From: Neolewinella marina | GTDB lineage: Bacteria; Bacteroidota; Bacteroidia; Chitinophagales; Saprospiraceae | Direction: 5' to 3' | Length of the DNA stretch: 64,000 nt | Assembly: GCF_002631205.1 (NCBI RefSeq) | Contig: NZ_PDLO01000002.1 | Span: 186,001 to 250,000 of the forward strand | In this document: positions 42,585 through 52,116 of the stretch, one piece after another | Numbering within the stretch: the first letter of the stretch is position 1 | Layout: each line of letters starts with the position of its first letter | Translations under genes and position numbers: made by a program | Notes under the pieces: model-generated | Databases searched by the model: none | Told to the model about the DNA's origin: nothing | The model's input: only the letters and a program-made list of their open reading frames with translations

Positions 42585-43532
42585 ATGTCACCCCTCTTCC
42601 GCTGCGCAGTGGCCATCCTGATTACCCTGGCGGCTCCGCTCGCCGCCCAAACCGATAGCGTGTTCCTCTTCTCTTATTTCCAGGGCAACGGAGAGGACGG
42701 CCTCCACCTGGCCTACAGCGAAGACGGAATGGCCTGGACGCCCCTGAACGGCAACGCCTCGGTGCTCACGCCCTACGTCGGGGAGGACCAACTCATGCGC
42801 GACCCCTGCATCATCCGGGGGGGCGACGGGGAATTCCATATGGTCTGGACCGTCAGCTGGCACGAACGGGGCATCGGCTACGCCCACTCCCCCGACCTGA
42901 TCCACTGGTCGGACCAACGCTACCTGCCCGTCATGGAACACGAGCCCACCGCCGGCAACTGCTGGGCCCCGGAACTCTACTACGACCCCGACTCCGCCCG
43001 CTACCTCATCTACTGGGCCACCACCATCCCCGGCCGTTTCCCGGAAACGGACTCCAGCGGCGACAACGGGCTCAACCACCGCATGTACTACACCCTGACT
43101 CCTGACTTCCGGAGCTTCTCCCCCACCCGGCACCTCTACGATCGGGGCTTCAACGTGATCGACGCGACCATCCAGCGGCGGGAGGACGAGTACATCATGT
43201 TCCTCAAGGATGAAACCAAACACCCCAAAGCGGAAAAGAACATTCGCGTAGCCCGCAGCGGGAACCTCACCGGCCCCTACTCCGCCCCCTCCCCACCCAT
43301 TACCGACCATTGGGTGGAAGGGCCTACCGTTACGAAGACGGAAGACGGCTGGGTGGTATACTTCGACCGCTACACCGACCACGAGATGGGGGCGGTGCGC
43401 TCTTCCGACCTTGAGTCCTGGACCGATATTTCCGACGAACTGGACTTTCCGGAAGGTACCCGCCACGGAACGGTCCTGCGGGTGGAGCGGAGCGTCCTGG
43501 ACCGCCTCCTGGCGGAATTCGGGGCGGAATAA
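42585..43532 (+). CDS. Secreted family 43-like glycoside hydrolase
   Basis: 315 residues. A signal peptide (AVAILITLAAPLAAQ) and a five-bladed propeller follow: HLAYSEDGMAWTPL, MRDPCIIRGGDGEFHMVWT, GIGYAHSPDLIHWSDQ, CWAPELYYD, WVEGPTVTKTEDGWVVYFD. The pattern matches GH43/GH117-type inverting arabinosidases/galactosidases. Exact specificity is not predictable. Probably periplasmic. It converges with the SDR gene (3 nt between stops). Confidence 0.87.
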   Translation: MSPLFRCAVAILITLAAPLAAQTDSVFLFSYFQGNGEDGLHLAYSEDGMAWTPLNGNASVLTPYVGEDQLMRDPCIIRGGDGEFHMVWTVSWHERGIGYAHSPDLIHWSDQRYLPVMEHEPTAGNCWAPELYYDPDSARYLIYWATTIPGRFPETDSSGDNGLNHRMYYTLTPDFRSFSPTRHLYDRGFNVIDATIQRREDEYIMFLKDETKHPKAEKNIRVARSGNLTGPYSAPSPPITDHWVEGPTVTKTEDGWVVYFDRYTDHEMGAVRSSDLESWTDISDELDFPEGTRHGTVLRVERSVLDRLLAEFGAE

Positions 43533-43535
43533 GCC

Positions 43536-44228
43536 CTATACCGCCTGGGCGCGCAGGGAACTGCCGCTCATGATGGGCAGCATGCCGGAAGCGGAAAAGA
43601 AGATGACCCTGGCCACCTCGTCCGCGTCGGCCTGCATGGCCAGGCTCGGATCGATGGCCAGCACGCGGATGTTCCGGTCGGCCAGTTCCCCGGCCAGGGC
43701 CCGGGTGAAGCCGTGCACGGCCCCCTTGGTAGACAGGTAGGGGTCCTTGCGGCTCATCGGTTTACGCTGGGCGGGAGCGATGACGTTGATGATGGTGCCT
43801 TCGGTTCCGGCCTCAATCATGCTGCGGGCGGCCTGCTGCCCGGAGAAAAAGGTCGCCTTCAGGTTAAGGTCGATCATCCGCTGGAAACTGTCGGGGTCCA
43901 TCTCCAGCGTCGGGGCGCAGGGAAAGATGCTGGCGATGGTGCACCAGACGGCCAGGTGACCGTGTTCGCGGCTGATGTGGTCGACCACCTCGCGGATCTG
44001 CTCTGGATCCGAGATGTCCATTTCGTGGCTGTGTGCCCGGTAGCCCTGGGCGGTGACGGCGTCGACCAGTTCGGCCAACCCTTCCGCATCGGCGTCCAGC
44101 AGGATCACCCGGGCGCCCGATTCAGCGAACCGCATCGCCGTGCGCCGGCCGATCTCCGAGCAGGCACCGGTCACCGCTACGAATTTGCCTTCGAATGAAA
44201 TGAGTTTGGATAGTGGGGGGTAGTTCAT
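43536..44228 (-). CDS. SDR-family oxidoreductase lacking the usual catalytic Ser
   Basis: 230 residues from ATG 44228. The Rossmann fingerprint is VTGACSEIGRRTAM, with LLDADAEGL binding the NAD(P) ribose, and the YxxxK is in DPYLSTKGAV. The segment where the catalytic Ser normally lies reads INVIAPAQRKP, with no Ser at the expected place (12-13 residues before Tyr). It may be a divergent or inactive member. Downstream of GH106 on the same strand (117-nt gap), so it could oxidise a released sugar, but this is inference only. Confidence 0.85.
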   Translation of the reverse strand: MNYPPLSKLISFEGKFVAVTGACSEIGRRTAMRFAESGARVILLDADAEGLAELVDAVTAQGYRAHSHEMDISDPEQIREVVDHISREHGHLAVWCTIASIFPCAPTLEMDPDSFQRMIDLNLKATFFSGQQAARSMIEAGTEGTIINVIAPAQRKPMSRKDPYLSTKGAVHGFTRALAGELADRNIRVLAIDPSLAMQADADEVARVIFFSASGMLPIMSGSSLRAQAV

Positions 44229-44345
44229 AGTGCCTCTTTGAATGTGATAAATAGCCTCGACCGCTCTCGCCAAAAAGCGAAAGGGGCCTATTCATCTATA
44301 ATTAAGGCAGATACGGTTAAGTTCGCGCATCCATGCGTACGCCGC

Positions 44346-46877
44346 TCACCTTCCGCTCCATTTGATCAGCCGCACGGTGCCAATCAGTCCCGCGGGGTGC
44401 AGGGGCCACTCCGCCGCCACGAATGGTCGGTAGGTGATGTCCACGAAGTTGATGTCGTAGAATCGCTTCCATTCCGGGTGCTCGCGGTCGTACTTGCGCA
44501 GGTAGTTCGCCGACACGTTCTGGATCACCACTTCAAGTTCATTTTCCTCATGCAGGTCGGCGGCGCGCAGGTCCAGGGTATTGGGGAAAGCCCAGATCGT
44601 GCCCTGGCTCACTCCGTTCAGGATGACTTCCGCCGACTCCCGGATCTCGTCGAAATGCAGCCGGTAACCATCCGCCGCTGCGGGTTCGGCCAGGTGAAAG
44701 GTAGTCCGGTAAGTAGCCTTGCCCGTGAAGTACTCCAGGGTATCGTTGCCCCACCCGGTCCAGGAGGTTAACGTGTCGTGGTGAAACACTTGCCGGGGGG
44801 CACCCGACCGCCCGGGCGAGAAGGAAACCTCCCAGGAATTCCGCAGCGCCATCGTATCCCTAGTCCGGCGATATTGCCAGGGTTCCCCGTTGGGCCGCTC
44901 CCGGCTCGTCTGCAGGAAGTAGGACGTCCCCGGGGCCACCTCCAGCGTAAACGAATCCCGGGTAGCCACGTAGCCACTGCGCCCGGTCAGGGGGTCGGTG
45001 ATGGTCACGTAGGCGTAGTCGGCCGCCAGCTGCAGCGGACGGGCATTCGCCCGTTCTCCCAGGTTGGTGATGAAGTACAACTGGCCGGAAGCATTCTTCT
45101 TGCGGAGGAAGTCCAGCCCGGATTTCTTCAATTCCTCCCGGCGGGCTCCCGCGGCCACGAGCGCTTCGGGCAGCCGTTCGACCACCCTGGCCGATCCCGT
45201 CCCGCCGGGGAGTCGATCAGCCGGCCCCTCGCTTAACTGCTGGTGCCCTAACCCGGCGTAGGCCCGCGGCAGGTGTTCTTCGTAGAGGATGGTAGCGCCC
45301 GCCGAGGCCAGCCGGCGCAGGGCCTCCACCGTTGCGGCGGGTAGATAGTCCACGGGCGGAACGACGATCGTCCGGTAGCGGACCTGGGGATTGTCGGCGT
45401 GGAAGACCTCTCCCCTCGCGCTGACTTCCAGTTTCTGCAGTTGCTGGTCAGAAATGTAATCAAAGGCAAACCCCTCCTTCTCCAGTTGAGCAGCCGTGCG
45501 GCCAAAGGGCGTAGCCCCGAACCAGGTATCGTAGTGGTGGACGTTCAGGAAGACGGTCACCGGAGAGGGGGCCTTTGTCCACAGGTCGGAAATGGGAAAG
45601 TAAAGCAGCACGTCGTTGTCGCTCTCCGCCGCCTGCAGCCGCGACTGTACCTCCGTCACGTAGCGGTTCATCAGGGGCAGCTCATCGTAGAAGTGAGACG
45701 TGGGACCAAAGTTGGTGGAAGCGTAGAACCGCCACCCGGGATAGCCCGCCTCCTCCGGCGAATAGGTAGTGCCGTGGTAGAAGACGTGGTTGATGCCGCT
45801 GACGAAAAGCTGGTCGAGGTGGGGCTTGACCTGCCGCAGGGAAACCTTGAAGTGGTTGCCCAGCCAGGTAGCCGTTTCCGAACTCACCAGGGGTTTGCCC
45901 ATCAGGTGGGCAGGCGAACTGGCAAACTTCATCATCAGGGTGCTGGGCCGACCGAACTGCTCCTCGCTATAGTCGGGATCGCACGCCAGCCCCGGAATCC
46001 CAAAGGTGCTGCAGCCGAAAGACTCCGTCTCGGGAATGTCCGCCAGGCCGTAAAGGTCCAGGATGTTGCCCGGTGACCCGTGGGCCTGCAGGCGGGTCAG
46101 GAAGCCACGCGCCTTGCTGAATTCCGTCCAGCGCGTAGCAAATTCCGCGTACAGGAGGTCGGAAAGGGTGGCCCGCACGTCGTGCAGGAAAGCCGGCCGC
46201 TCAGGATGCAGGGTATCCCGCAGAAGGTGGACCCGGTCGGCGAAGGAGTATCCCCGTTGCTCGGCAATAATGCGGGGGAAGTCGGTGGTCCAGTCCGCCC
46301 CGTACGTCTCGTAGGAATCGTGGTAGTACGCCCGGGGCTCCACGGGATGCGCGGTGTGGGTGAACACCGAATCAAAATGCGCCAGGTAGTGGTCCACCGC
46401 CGCGCCGGAGAAATAGTCCATCACCGGCCCCTCACCCCCGGGGGCGGCCCGCTTGACCTGCTGCCCCGTGGGTTCTCCGTGAAAACCCTTATCCGTTACC
46501 ACCAGTTTTTTGGCGGCTTCCCCCTCCCCTACCCACGGACCGCCGAACGGCCAGCCGGTTCCCATGGTCAGGTCGACCCCGAGGCCCAGCGATTCCGCCT
46601 CGGCGATGGTGTAGCGTACCGCAGCCATCCATTCTTCCGAGAGAAAGGGAAGGAACTTGTCTTCGTAGCCCTTGGCACCATAGATGGGGATGATGTGCAC
46701 GCCCCCCAATCCGCTGTCGGCGTACTGCCGCAGCTGCCGGCTGATCTCCGCCTCCTCTACCGCACTGCCCATCCACCACCAGTACGTCCAGGGGCGGGCG
46801 GTACGTTCGTTGACAATCGATTGTCCTGTCAGGGCTGCGGACAGCAGGAAAAGAAGGAATACAGTGCAGACTTTCAT
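44346..46877 (-). CDS. Secreted GH106-like alpha-L-rhamnosidase
   Basis: 843 residues. A signal peptide (VFLLFLLSAALTGQ) is followed by the GH106 hallmark region RPWTYWWWMGSAV, QLRQYADSGLGGVHIIPIYG, then a TIM-barrel with GVDLTMGTGWPFGGP and a KPLVSSETATWLG segment (Glu candidate). The C-terminus has a jelly-roll (ILNGVSQGTIWAFPNTLDL). GH106 enzymes cut alpha-L-rhamnosyl links in pectin or ulvan-type glycans. It lies next to the SDR gene, with GH43 convergent beyond it. No SusC/SusD pair or regulator is seen, so this is not a classical utilisation locus. Confidence 0.88.
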   Translation of the reverse strand: MKVCTVFLLFLLSAALTGQSIVNERTARPWTYWWWMGSAVEEAEISRQLRQYADSGLGGVHIIPIYGAKGYEDKFLPFLSEEWMAAVRYTIAEAESLGLGVDLTMGTGWPFGGPWVGEGEAAKKLVVTDKGFHGEPTGQQVKRAAPGGEGPVMDYFSGAAVDHYLAHFDSVFTHTAHPVEPRAYYHDSYETYGADWTTDFPRIIAEQRGYSFADRVHLLRDTLHPERPAFLHDVRATLSDLLYAEFATRWTEFSKARGFLTRLQAHGSPGNILDLYGLADIPETESFGCSTFGIPGLACDPDYSEEQFGRPSTLMMKFASSPAHLMGKPLVSSETATWLGNHFKVSLRQVKPHLDQLFVSGINHVFYHGTTYSPEEAGYPGWRFYASTNFGPTSHFYDELPLMNRYVTEVQSRLQAAESDNDVLLYFPISDLWTKAPSPVTVFLNVHHYDTWFGATPFGRTAAQLEKEGFAFDYISDQQLQKLEVSARGEVFHADNPQVRYRTIVVPPVDYLPAATVEALRRLASAGATILYEEHLPRAYAGLGHQQLSEGPADRLPGGTGSARVVERLPEALVAAGARREELKKSGLDFLRKKNASGQLYFITNLGERANARPLQLAADYAYVTITDPLTGRSGYVATRDSFTLEVAPGTSYFLQTSRERPNGEPWQYRRTRDTMALRNSWEVSFSPGRSGAPRQVFHHDTLTSWTGWGNDTLEYFTGKATYRTTFHLAEPAAADGYRLHFDEIRESAEVILNGVSQGTIWAFPNTLDLRAADLHEENELEVVIQNVSANYLRKYDREHPEWKRFYDINFVDITYRPFVAAEWPLHPAGLIGTVRLIKWSGR

Positions 46878-47013
46878 GCTCCGGAGGAGTTGGGGGGTGA
46901 GGATCCACCGTGACGGATTAGCGGCTGCCCTAATGTACGGTGTCTTCCAAAGACGGAGCGCCCGGCAGCGGATGCTGCCGGGCGCTCGTCAAAGGTCGGA
47001 AAACCGGATACGC

Positions 47014-49326
47014 TTAGTCGCGGTCGTCGCGGTCGCGTCCGCCCCGGCGGCCTCCGCCACCGTTGCGCCGCTCTCCGCGGTCACGTCCGCCACCGCCGCG
47101 GCGGTCACCACGGTCGCCGCGATCGCCACGGTCGCCACGTCCACGCGACTTGGAGGCCTTGCGTTCTTCCTCGAGCTCCTCATCCGTGGGGATGGTGCCG
47201 TCGGCGCGGGGCATGATGGCCTTGCGGCTCAGGCGCAGCTTTCCGGTGCGTTCGTCGATGTCGACGATCTTGAACTTCACCTTGTCGCCTTCGTTGAACT
47301 CGTCTTCCACGCTGTCGATGCGGCTGTGGCTCATCTCGCTGACGTGGAGCAGGCCGTCGCGGCCTCCTTCGAATCCGACGAACACGCCGTAGGGCATGAT
47401 GGTCTTGACGGTACCTTCGTACACCTCTCCCACTTCGGGGGTGAAGGTGATCTTCTTGATGCGGGCAACCGCGTCCTCAATAGCCGCCTTGTCGGAGCTG
47501 GCGATGGATACGTGGCCTTTGCCGTCGATCTCGTCGATGTTGATGTTGGTGCCGGTGAGTTCCTGCAGCTCCTGGATGATCTTGCCACCGGGTCCGATAA
47601 CGGCTCCGATGTAGCTCTTCTCGATGATGAGCTTGACGATCCGGGGGGCGTGGGGCTTGATGTCCTCACGGGGCTCGCTGAGGGTCTTGCCCATTTCACC
47701 GAGGATGTGGAGGCGACCGACGCGGGCCTGCTCCAGGGCCTGCTCCAGCTGCTCGTAGGGCAGTCCGTCGATCTTGATGTCCATCTGGCAGGCGGTGATT
47801 CCCTTGGAGGTACCGGTGACCTTAAAGTCCATATCGCCCAGGGCGTCCTCGTCGCCGAGGATGTCGCTGAGGATGGCAATCTTGTCGCCTTCGGCAACCA
47901 TACCCATGGCGATACCGGCTACGGGGCGCTTGATCGGTACGCCGCCGTCCATCAGGGCCAGCGATGCGGCACAGACGGTTGCCATCGAGCTCGAACCGTT
48001 GGATTCCAGGATATCGGAAACCAGGCGAATGGTGTGGGTCATGTCATCGGGCAGCACCTGGCGGATGGAGCGGCCGGCCAGGTTGGCGTGGCCTACTTCC
48101 CGGCGGCCGGGGCCGCGCATCGGCTTGGTTTCCCCTACCGAGAAGGCCGGGAAGTTGTAGTGCAGGATGAAGTTGTCGTAGGTATTGCTGTGGGCTACGT
48201 CAACCATGGCCTGGTCGGTCTTGGTACCGAGGGTGAGGCTGGTCAGCGACTGCGTCTCACCGCGGTTGAAGATGGCCGAACCGTGGGCGGCGGGCAGGTA
48301 ATCCACCTCCGTCCAGATGGGACGCACTTCGTCGAAGGCGCGGCCGTCCAGGCGCTTCTTCTCGTCGAGCATCACGTTGCGGATGGTGTTTTTCTGCACC
48401 TTGTCGTAGGCGGGGATGATGTCGTCCTTGTTGGCGTCCATCCACTCTTCCCCTTTCTCTTCCAGGGCGGCTTCCTTGAAGTTGTCCTTCACTTGCTTGA
48501 AGGCATTCTTCCGGTCGGCCTTATTGGAGGCGCTGCGGGCTACGCGGAGGATCTCCTCCTTCACCTTGCTCTCGACGTAGCTGAGTACCTCGGCGTCGAT
48601 TTCGTGGACTTCCACTTCGCGGGTGATGGCCTTGTCACCCACCATTTCCTTCAGGCGCAGCTGGGCTTCACACATGGTGCGGATGGCCTCGTGGCCCACC
48701 TTGAGGGCCTCCAGGATGGCGCTCTCCTCCACTTCCTTTCCTTCGCCTTCCACCATCATGATGTTCTTCTGGTCGGCGGCGACGATCAAGTCGAGGTCGG
48801 CGTCGATCAGCTGGCTGCGGTCGGGATTCACGACGTACTCACCGTTGATGCGGGCTACGCGGCATTCGGAGATCGGGCCCTCAAAGGGAATGTTGCTGCA
48901 GGTCAGGGCGGCCGAAGCGGCCAGTCCGGCCAGGGCGTCGGGCATCACCTCCTCGTCCAGCGAGATCAGGTTGATGATGATCTGGGTATCGAACATGTAG
49001 CCCTTCGGGAAGAGGGGGCGGATGGCCCGGTCGACCAGGCGGGAGATGAGGATCTCGTAGTCGTTCAGGCGGGCTTCGCGGCGGAAGAAGTTACCGGGAA
49101 TGCGGCCGGCGGCGGCAAACTTCTCCTGGTAATCCACGCTGAGGGGGAAGAAGCTCTGGCCTTCCCGTACGCTGGTGCTGGAAACGGCGGAGCAGAACAG
49201 CATGGTCTTGCCACACTTTACGACGACCGATCCGTCGGCCTGGGTGGCCAGCTTGCCGGTCTCGATGGTGACTTCCCGCCCGTTGGGCAGCTCGAAGTTC
49301 ACCGACATTGGGGTTTGATTACCCAT
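47014..49326 (-). CDS. pnp: Polyribonucleotide nucleotidyltransferase (PNPase)
   Basis: 770 residues from ATG 49326 (a second Met at 49308 is also possible). Two RNase PH domains (first about 10-230, second about 325-545), a KH domain with IGPGGKIIQELQ, and an S1 domain (VYEGTVKTIMPYGVFVGFEG). The C-terminus is an Arg-Gly-Asp-rich tail of about 45 residues made of imperfect repeats of GDR. It degrades RNA 3'-5' using phosphate and can add tails. It is transcribed alone; no rpsO is adjacent. Confidence 0.97.
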   Translation of the reverse strand: MGNQTPMSVNFELPNGREVTIETGKLATQADGSVVVKCGKTMLFCSAVSSTSVREGQSFFPLSVDYQEKFAAAGRIPGNFFRREARLNDYEILISRLVDRAIRPLFPKGYMFDTQIIINLISLDEEVMPDALAGLAASAALTCSNIPFEGPISECRVARINGEYVVNPDRSQLIDADLDLIVAADQKNIMMVEGEGKEVEESAILEALKVGHEAIRTMCEAQLRLKEMVGDKAITREVEVHEIDAEVLSYVESKVKEEILRVARSASNKADRKNAFKQVKDNFKEAALEEKGEEWMDANKDDIIPAYDKVQKNTIRNVMLDEKKRLDGRAFDEVRPIWTEVDYLPAAHGSAIFNRGETQSLTSLTLGTKTDQAMVDVAHSNTYDNFILHYNFPAFSVGETKPMRGPGRREVGHANLAGRSIRQVLPDDMTHTIRLVSDILESNGSSSMATVCAASLALMDGGVPIKRPVAGIAMGMVAEGDKIAILSDILGDEDALGDMDFKVTGTSKGITACQMDIKIDGLPYEQLEQALEQARVGRLHILGEMGKTLSEPREDIKPHAPRIVKLIIEKSYIGAVIGPGGKIIQELQELTGTNINIDEIDGKGHVSIASSDKAAIEDAVARIKKITFTPEVGEVYEGTVKTIMPYGVFVGFEGGRDGLLHVSEMSHSRIDSVEDEFNEGDKVKFKIVDIDERTGKLRLSRKAIMPRADGTIPTDEELEEERKASKSRGRGDRGDRGDRGDRRGGGGRDRGERRNGGGGRRGGRDRDDRD

Positions 49327-49795
49327 TATTGATTGGACTTTAAATGATAATATGCGTTCGTTGCCTCCCCCGACGAAGCGGAGCGGGAGGGTTGACACAA
49401 AACACCAAAGCGGAAGATGGGGGTGAGGGCGGGTCCGCGGGTGCCGAGCGGCACGGAGAACCAGCCGTGGAACGTGGTAAATCCACCACGATTTTCGCTC
49501 AATCCCGCCGGGGGTCGCTGAAGACCGACGGATACCGCGCAGTCGCGGCAATTCATTTAGTCATTTTGTATCGCGGCGAATATACGAAACATTTCCGCCG
49601 GGCCCGAAAATGTTCCCGTAAACCACCGCGGCGGCCGTTTTTCCCTTATTTTTTAGTGGCTGGCTAACGGGCAGGCCGTAGTTTCGCTCATCCATGGACG
49701 CCCTTTATTTGCTTACCTTGACAATCGCACCTTTCAGCTTTCCCCGTCTCCACGTCTGCTCGTCTGACCTTATGACCCTTTAACCCGCTTAGTCG
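49327..49795. other. 469-nt intergenic region between pnp and the CHASE3 kinase
   Basis: It must hold the divergent promoters. A TACCTTGA at 49714-49721 is a candidate -7 element for the kinase (75 nt before its start). A GC-rich repeat-like stretch GGGTCCGCGGGTGCCG near 49433-49446 followed by a small GTGCC/GGCAC hairpin is also visible. No gene is supported. Confidence 0.4.
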
Positions 49796-51247
49796 TTGTC
49801 CAACGTTCCCATCGATCACGTATCCGGCAAGAGCAACCGCCTCTTCCGTATTCTCTTTGCAGGCCTCAGCCTGCTCACGTTGATTGTATTGGCCTCAATA
49901 GTCACCGAAATTGCCGCGATCGACGTCCGGAAAAAACTCAACCACGCCCTGCGCCTGGAGCGCGACCTCGGAGTGCTCCTGCTGACCGTACAGGGGGCTG
50001 AAACCGGACAGCGCGGCTACCTGCTCACCCACGAGGACAGCTACCTCACCCCCTATTCCTTCGCCCTCGATTCCGTAGACGCCGTCCTCGCCCGGATCGT
50101 CGACGAAGTAAAAAGGGATTCCCTGCAGCAGGCACGGGCCGAACGGCTTCGGTACTTCACCAACCTGAAGTTCCGCGACATCCGCCAAACCCTCAGCCTC
50201 CAGTATTCCGGCGACACTACCAGTCTCAACCAACTGCTGCGGTCGCAGCGGGGAAAGGAGTACATGGATAGCGTGCGGCACAACGTACAGCTGCTGCGGC
50301 AGGCCGAATACCGCGACGTACGCATCCGCCAGAGCCAGCTCGACAACCTCAGTACGGTAACTACCATTCTCCGCTTTCTTGGCGCCCTGGGCCTGGCCAC
50401 CGTACTCTACTACATCTACAACCAGCTGCAACCCCTGGTATCGAGCATCAGTGCCTCGAACAAGAAGCTGACGGAAGAGATCATCGAACGCCGCCGTGTG
50501 GAGCAGATGAATACCGAGCTGATCCAGAGCCTGAACCTCAAAAACCGCGAGCTCGACCAGTTTGCCTACATCGCTTCCCACGACCTGCGCGAGCCGCTGC
50601 GCACGGTACGCAATTACGTCGAAGTGTTGGAGGAGGACTACGGTGACCGCCTCGACGAAGAGGGGCACTCTCACCTCGGAGTCATCCTGCGGGCTACGGA
50701 CCGCATGAGCAAGCTCATCGACACCTTACTACAGTATGGCCGGGTGGGCCGCACGGAAGCCCCCTCCGAGGTAAGCCTGTCGCGGTCGGTTCAGGAGGCC
50801 TTGGAAAACCTCAGCCTCCAGATCGAGGAAATGGGTGCCTCCATTGAGATCGAGGAACTTCCCTCCACCCATGGCTACCCGGTGGCGCTGCGCCAATTGT
50901 TTCAGAACCTAATCTCCAACGCCCTTAAGTTCCACCCCCCCGGCGTGCCCCCCCGGGTGGTCATTACCGGCAAGTCCACCGAACAAGCAGTAACCGTCTC
51001 GATCCGCGACTTCGGAATCGGGATGGATAGGGCCGACCAGCAAAAAATCTTTGACCTGTTTACCCGCTTGAATCGTCCGGAAGATTACGCCGGACAAGGA
51101 ATTGGCCTTGCGTTTTGCCAAAAAATAGTACAATTACACCACGGCAGCATCAAGGTTGAAAGCGAGCCGGGAAGGGGAAGTACCTTCACCGTTACTATAC
51201 CGAGGAGTTATGAGCACGAAGAGGTTGGGTTGCGTTCTGTTCATTGA
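49796..51247 (+). CDS. CHASE3-type membrane sensor histidine kinase
   Basis: 483 residues. TTG at 49796 is the only usable start. TM1 is about 18-40, a CHASE3 extracytoplasmic domain follows (GAETGQRGYLLTHEDSYL is diagnostic), TM2 is about 190-207, then a linker helix and HisKA (YIASHDLREPLRTV, His about 263), and HATPase with NLISNALKFHPP, RDFGIGMD and GQGIGLAFCQKI. It is expected to phosphorylate the response regulator whose gene overlaps its 3' end by 38 nt. The stimulus is unknown. Confidence 0.9.
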   Translation: MSNVPIDHVSGKSNRLFRILFAGLSLLTLIVLASIVTEIAAIDVRKKLNHALRLERDLGVLLLTVQGAETGQRGYLLTHEDSYLTPYSFALDSVDAVLARIVDEVKRDSLQQARAERLRYFTNLKFRDIRQTLSLQYSGDTTSLNQLLRSQRGKEYMDSVRHNVQLLRQAEYRDVRIRQSQLDNLSTVTTILRFLGALGLATVLYYIYNQLQPLVSSISASNKKLTEEIIERRRVEQMNTELIQSLNLKNRELDQFAYIASHDLREPLRTVRNYVEVLEEDYGDRLDEEGHSHLGVILRATDRMSKLIDTLLQYGRVGRTEAPSEVSLSRSVQEALENLSLQIEEMGASIEIEELPSTHGYPVALRQLFQNLISNALKFHPPGVPPRVVITGKSTEQAVTVSIRDFGIGMDRADQQKIFDLFTRLNRPEDYAGQGIGLAFCQKIVQLHHGSIKVESEPGRGSTFTVTIPRSYEHEEVGLRSVH

Positions 51248-51626
51248 TGATTCCGATGCCGATAACTTCATCCACACGCGTCGCCTGAACAAAATGGGCA
51301 TCGCTGATGAAATCGTGGTGAGGGCCAATGGCCGGGAAGGGTTACAATACTTCACCACTCCCCTGCCCGACGGCAGCCGCCCTACCCGCCCCGACCTGTT
51401 GTTCCTGGACATTAACATGCCCGTCATGGATGGTTGGGAATTTCTGGATGAGTACCAGCACCTCGACGCCGACCGCCGGGCGCGGGTGACCATCACCATG
51501 CTTACTTCCTCGATCGGCGACCAGGATTACGAGCGCTGCCAGACCTACAGCGTCGTCGACGGCCACGAAGCCAAACCCCTGACCAAAGACAAGATCACGG
51601 CCCTGCTCGACCGGCACTTCAGCTAG
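51210..51626 (+). CDS. Single-domain response regulator (Rcp1/CheY-like)
   Basis: 138 residues from ATG 51210. The receiver domain has acidic residues in FIDDSDADN, the phospho-acceptor Asp in LFLDINMPVMDGW and the conserved Lys in EAKPL. There is no output domain. It overlaps the CHASE3 kinase gene by 38 nt and is co-transcribed with it, so it is probably its direct partner. The long insert between helix 1 and the acceptor is typical of Rcp1-type receivers. Confidence 0.9.
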   Translation: MSTKRLGCVLFIDDSDADNFIHTRRLNKMGIADEIVVRANGREGLQYFTTPLPDGSRPTRPDLLFLDINMPVMDGWEFLDEYQHLDADRRARVTITMLTSSIGDQDYERCQTYSVVDGHEAKPLTKDKITALLDRHFS

Positions 51627-51637
51627 CGCCCCCCGGC

Positions 51638-52105
51638 TCAGACCAGCTTGCGCAGTGCGATCATGGTGCCGAAGTGCATGGCTTCGTGCAGGTTGTTGAA
51701 CGCCAGGGCATCTTCGAGGCCAGTCAGTTCGACCCCAAAACTTGTCGTATACGGCTGGTAGTTTGACCAGTCGAAATCATTGCAGGCCGCGCGCAGCCGC
51801 TGGTGGCCCTCCAATAGTTCAGACCGGATGTAGGCGTACGATTCCGCCGGCTCCTCCCCTTCCGGCCGGGTACCCTTGCGGTAGCGGTTGATGAAATCCT
51901 TTCCGCTCGGGGTACGGTGCCCGGCCAGGGCGTACACCAGCAACTCCTGGGTAGCGATCACGTGGCCGGCGTTCCAGATCAGGTTATTGCTCATCAACTC
52001 CGGCACCCAGTTCAGTTGCGCCAGGCTCACGCTCTCGGTGAGGGCCAGGATATTGCGGCGCACCTGCAGGTGGTAGGCCAGGGATTGATTCAGGCTGGGA
52101 GACAT
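51638..52105 (-). CDS. DinB-family protein
   Basis: 155 residues from ATG 52105. A four-helix bundle (NQSLAYHLQVRRNILALTES, LIWNAGHVIATQELLVYALAG, FNNLHEAMHFGTMIALRK) with His residues in helix 2 (NAGH) and the last helix (LHEAMHFG) arranged as in the DinB/YfiT metal site. These are thiol-transferase-like metalloenzymes with unknown substrates. Its start lies 11 nt after the murI stop, on the same strand. Confidence 0.88.
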   Translation of the reverse strand: MSPSLNQSLAYHLQVRRNILALTESVSLAQLNWVPELMSNNLIWNAGHVIATQELLVYALAGHRTPSGKDFINRYRKGTRPEGEEPAESYAYIRSELLEGHQRLRAACNDFDWSNYQPYTTSFGVELTGLEDALAFNNLHEAMHFGTMIALRKLV

Positions 52106-52116
52106 AGGGTGAAAGA

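Noticed and set aside
40102-46877. Classical polysaccharide utilisation locus
   Set aside because: No SusC/SusD pair, no hybrid two-component or ECF regulator in the group.
49344-49667. 107-codon plus-strand frame upstream of the CHASE3 kinase
   Set aside because: Very Arg/Gly-rich, no hydrophobic core or family, overlaps the pnp promoter region.
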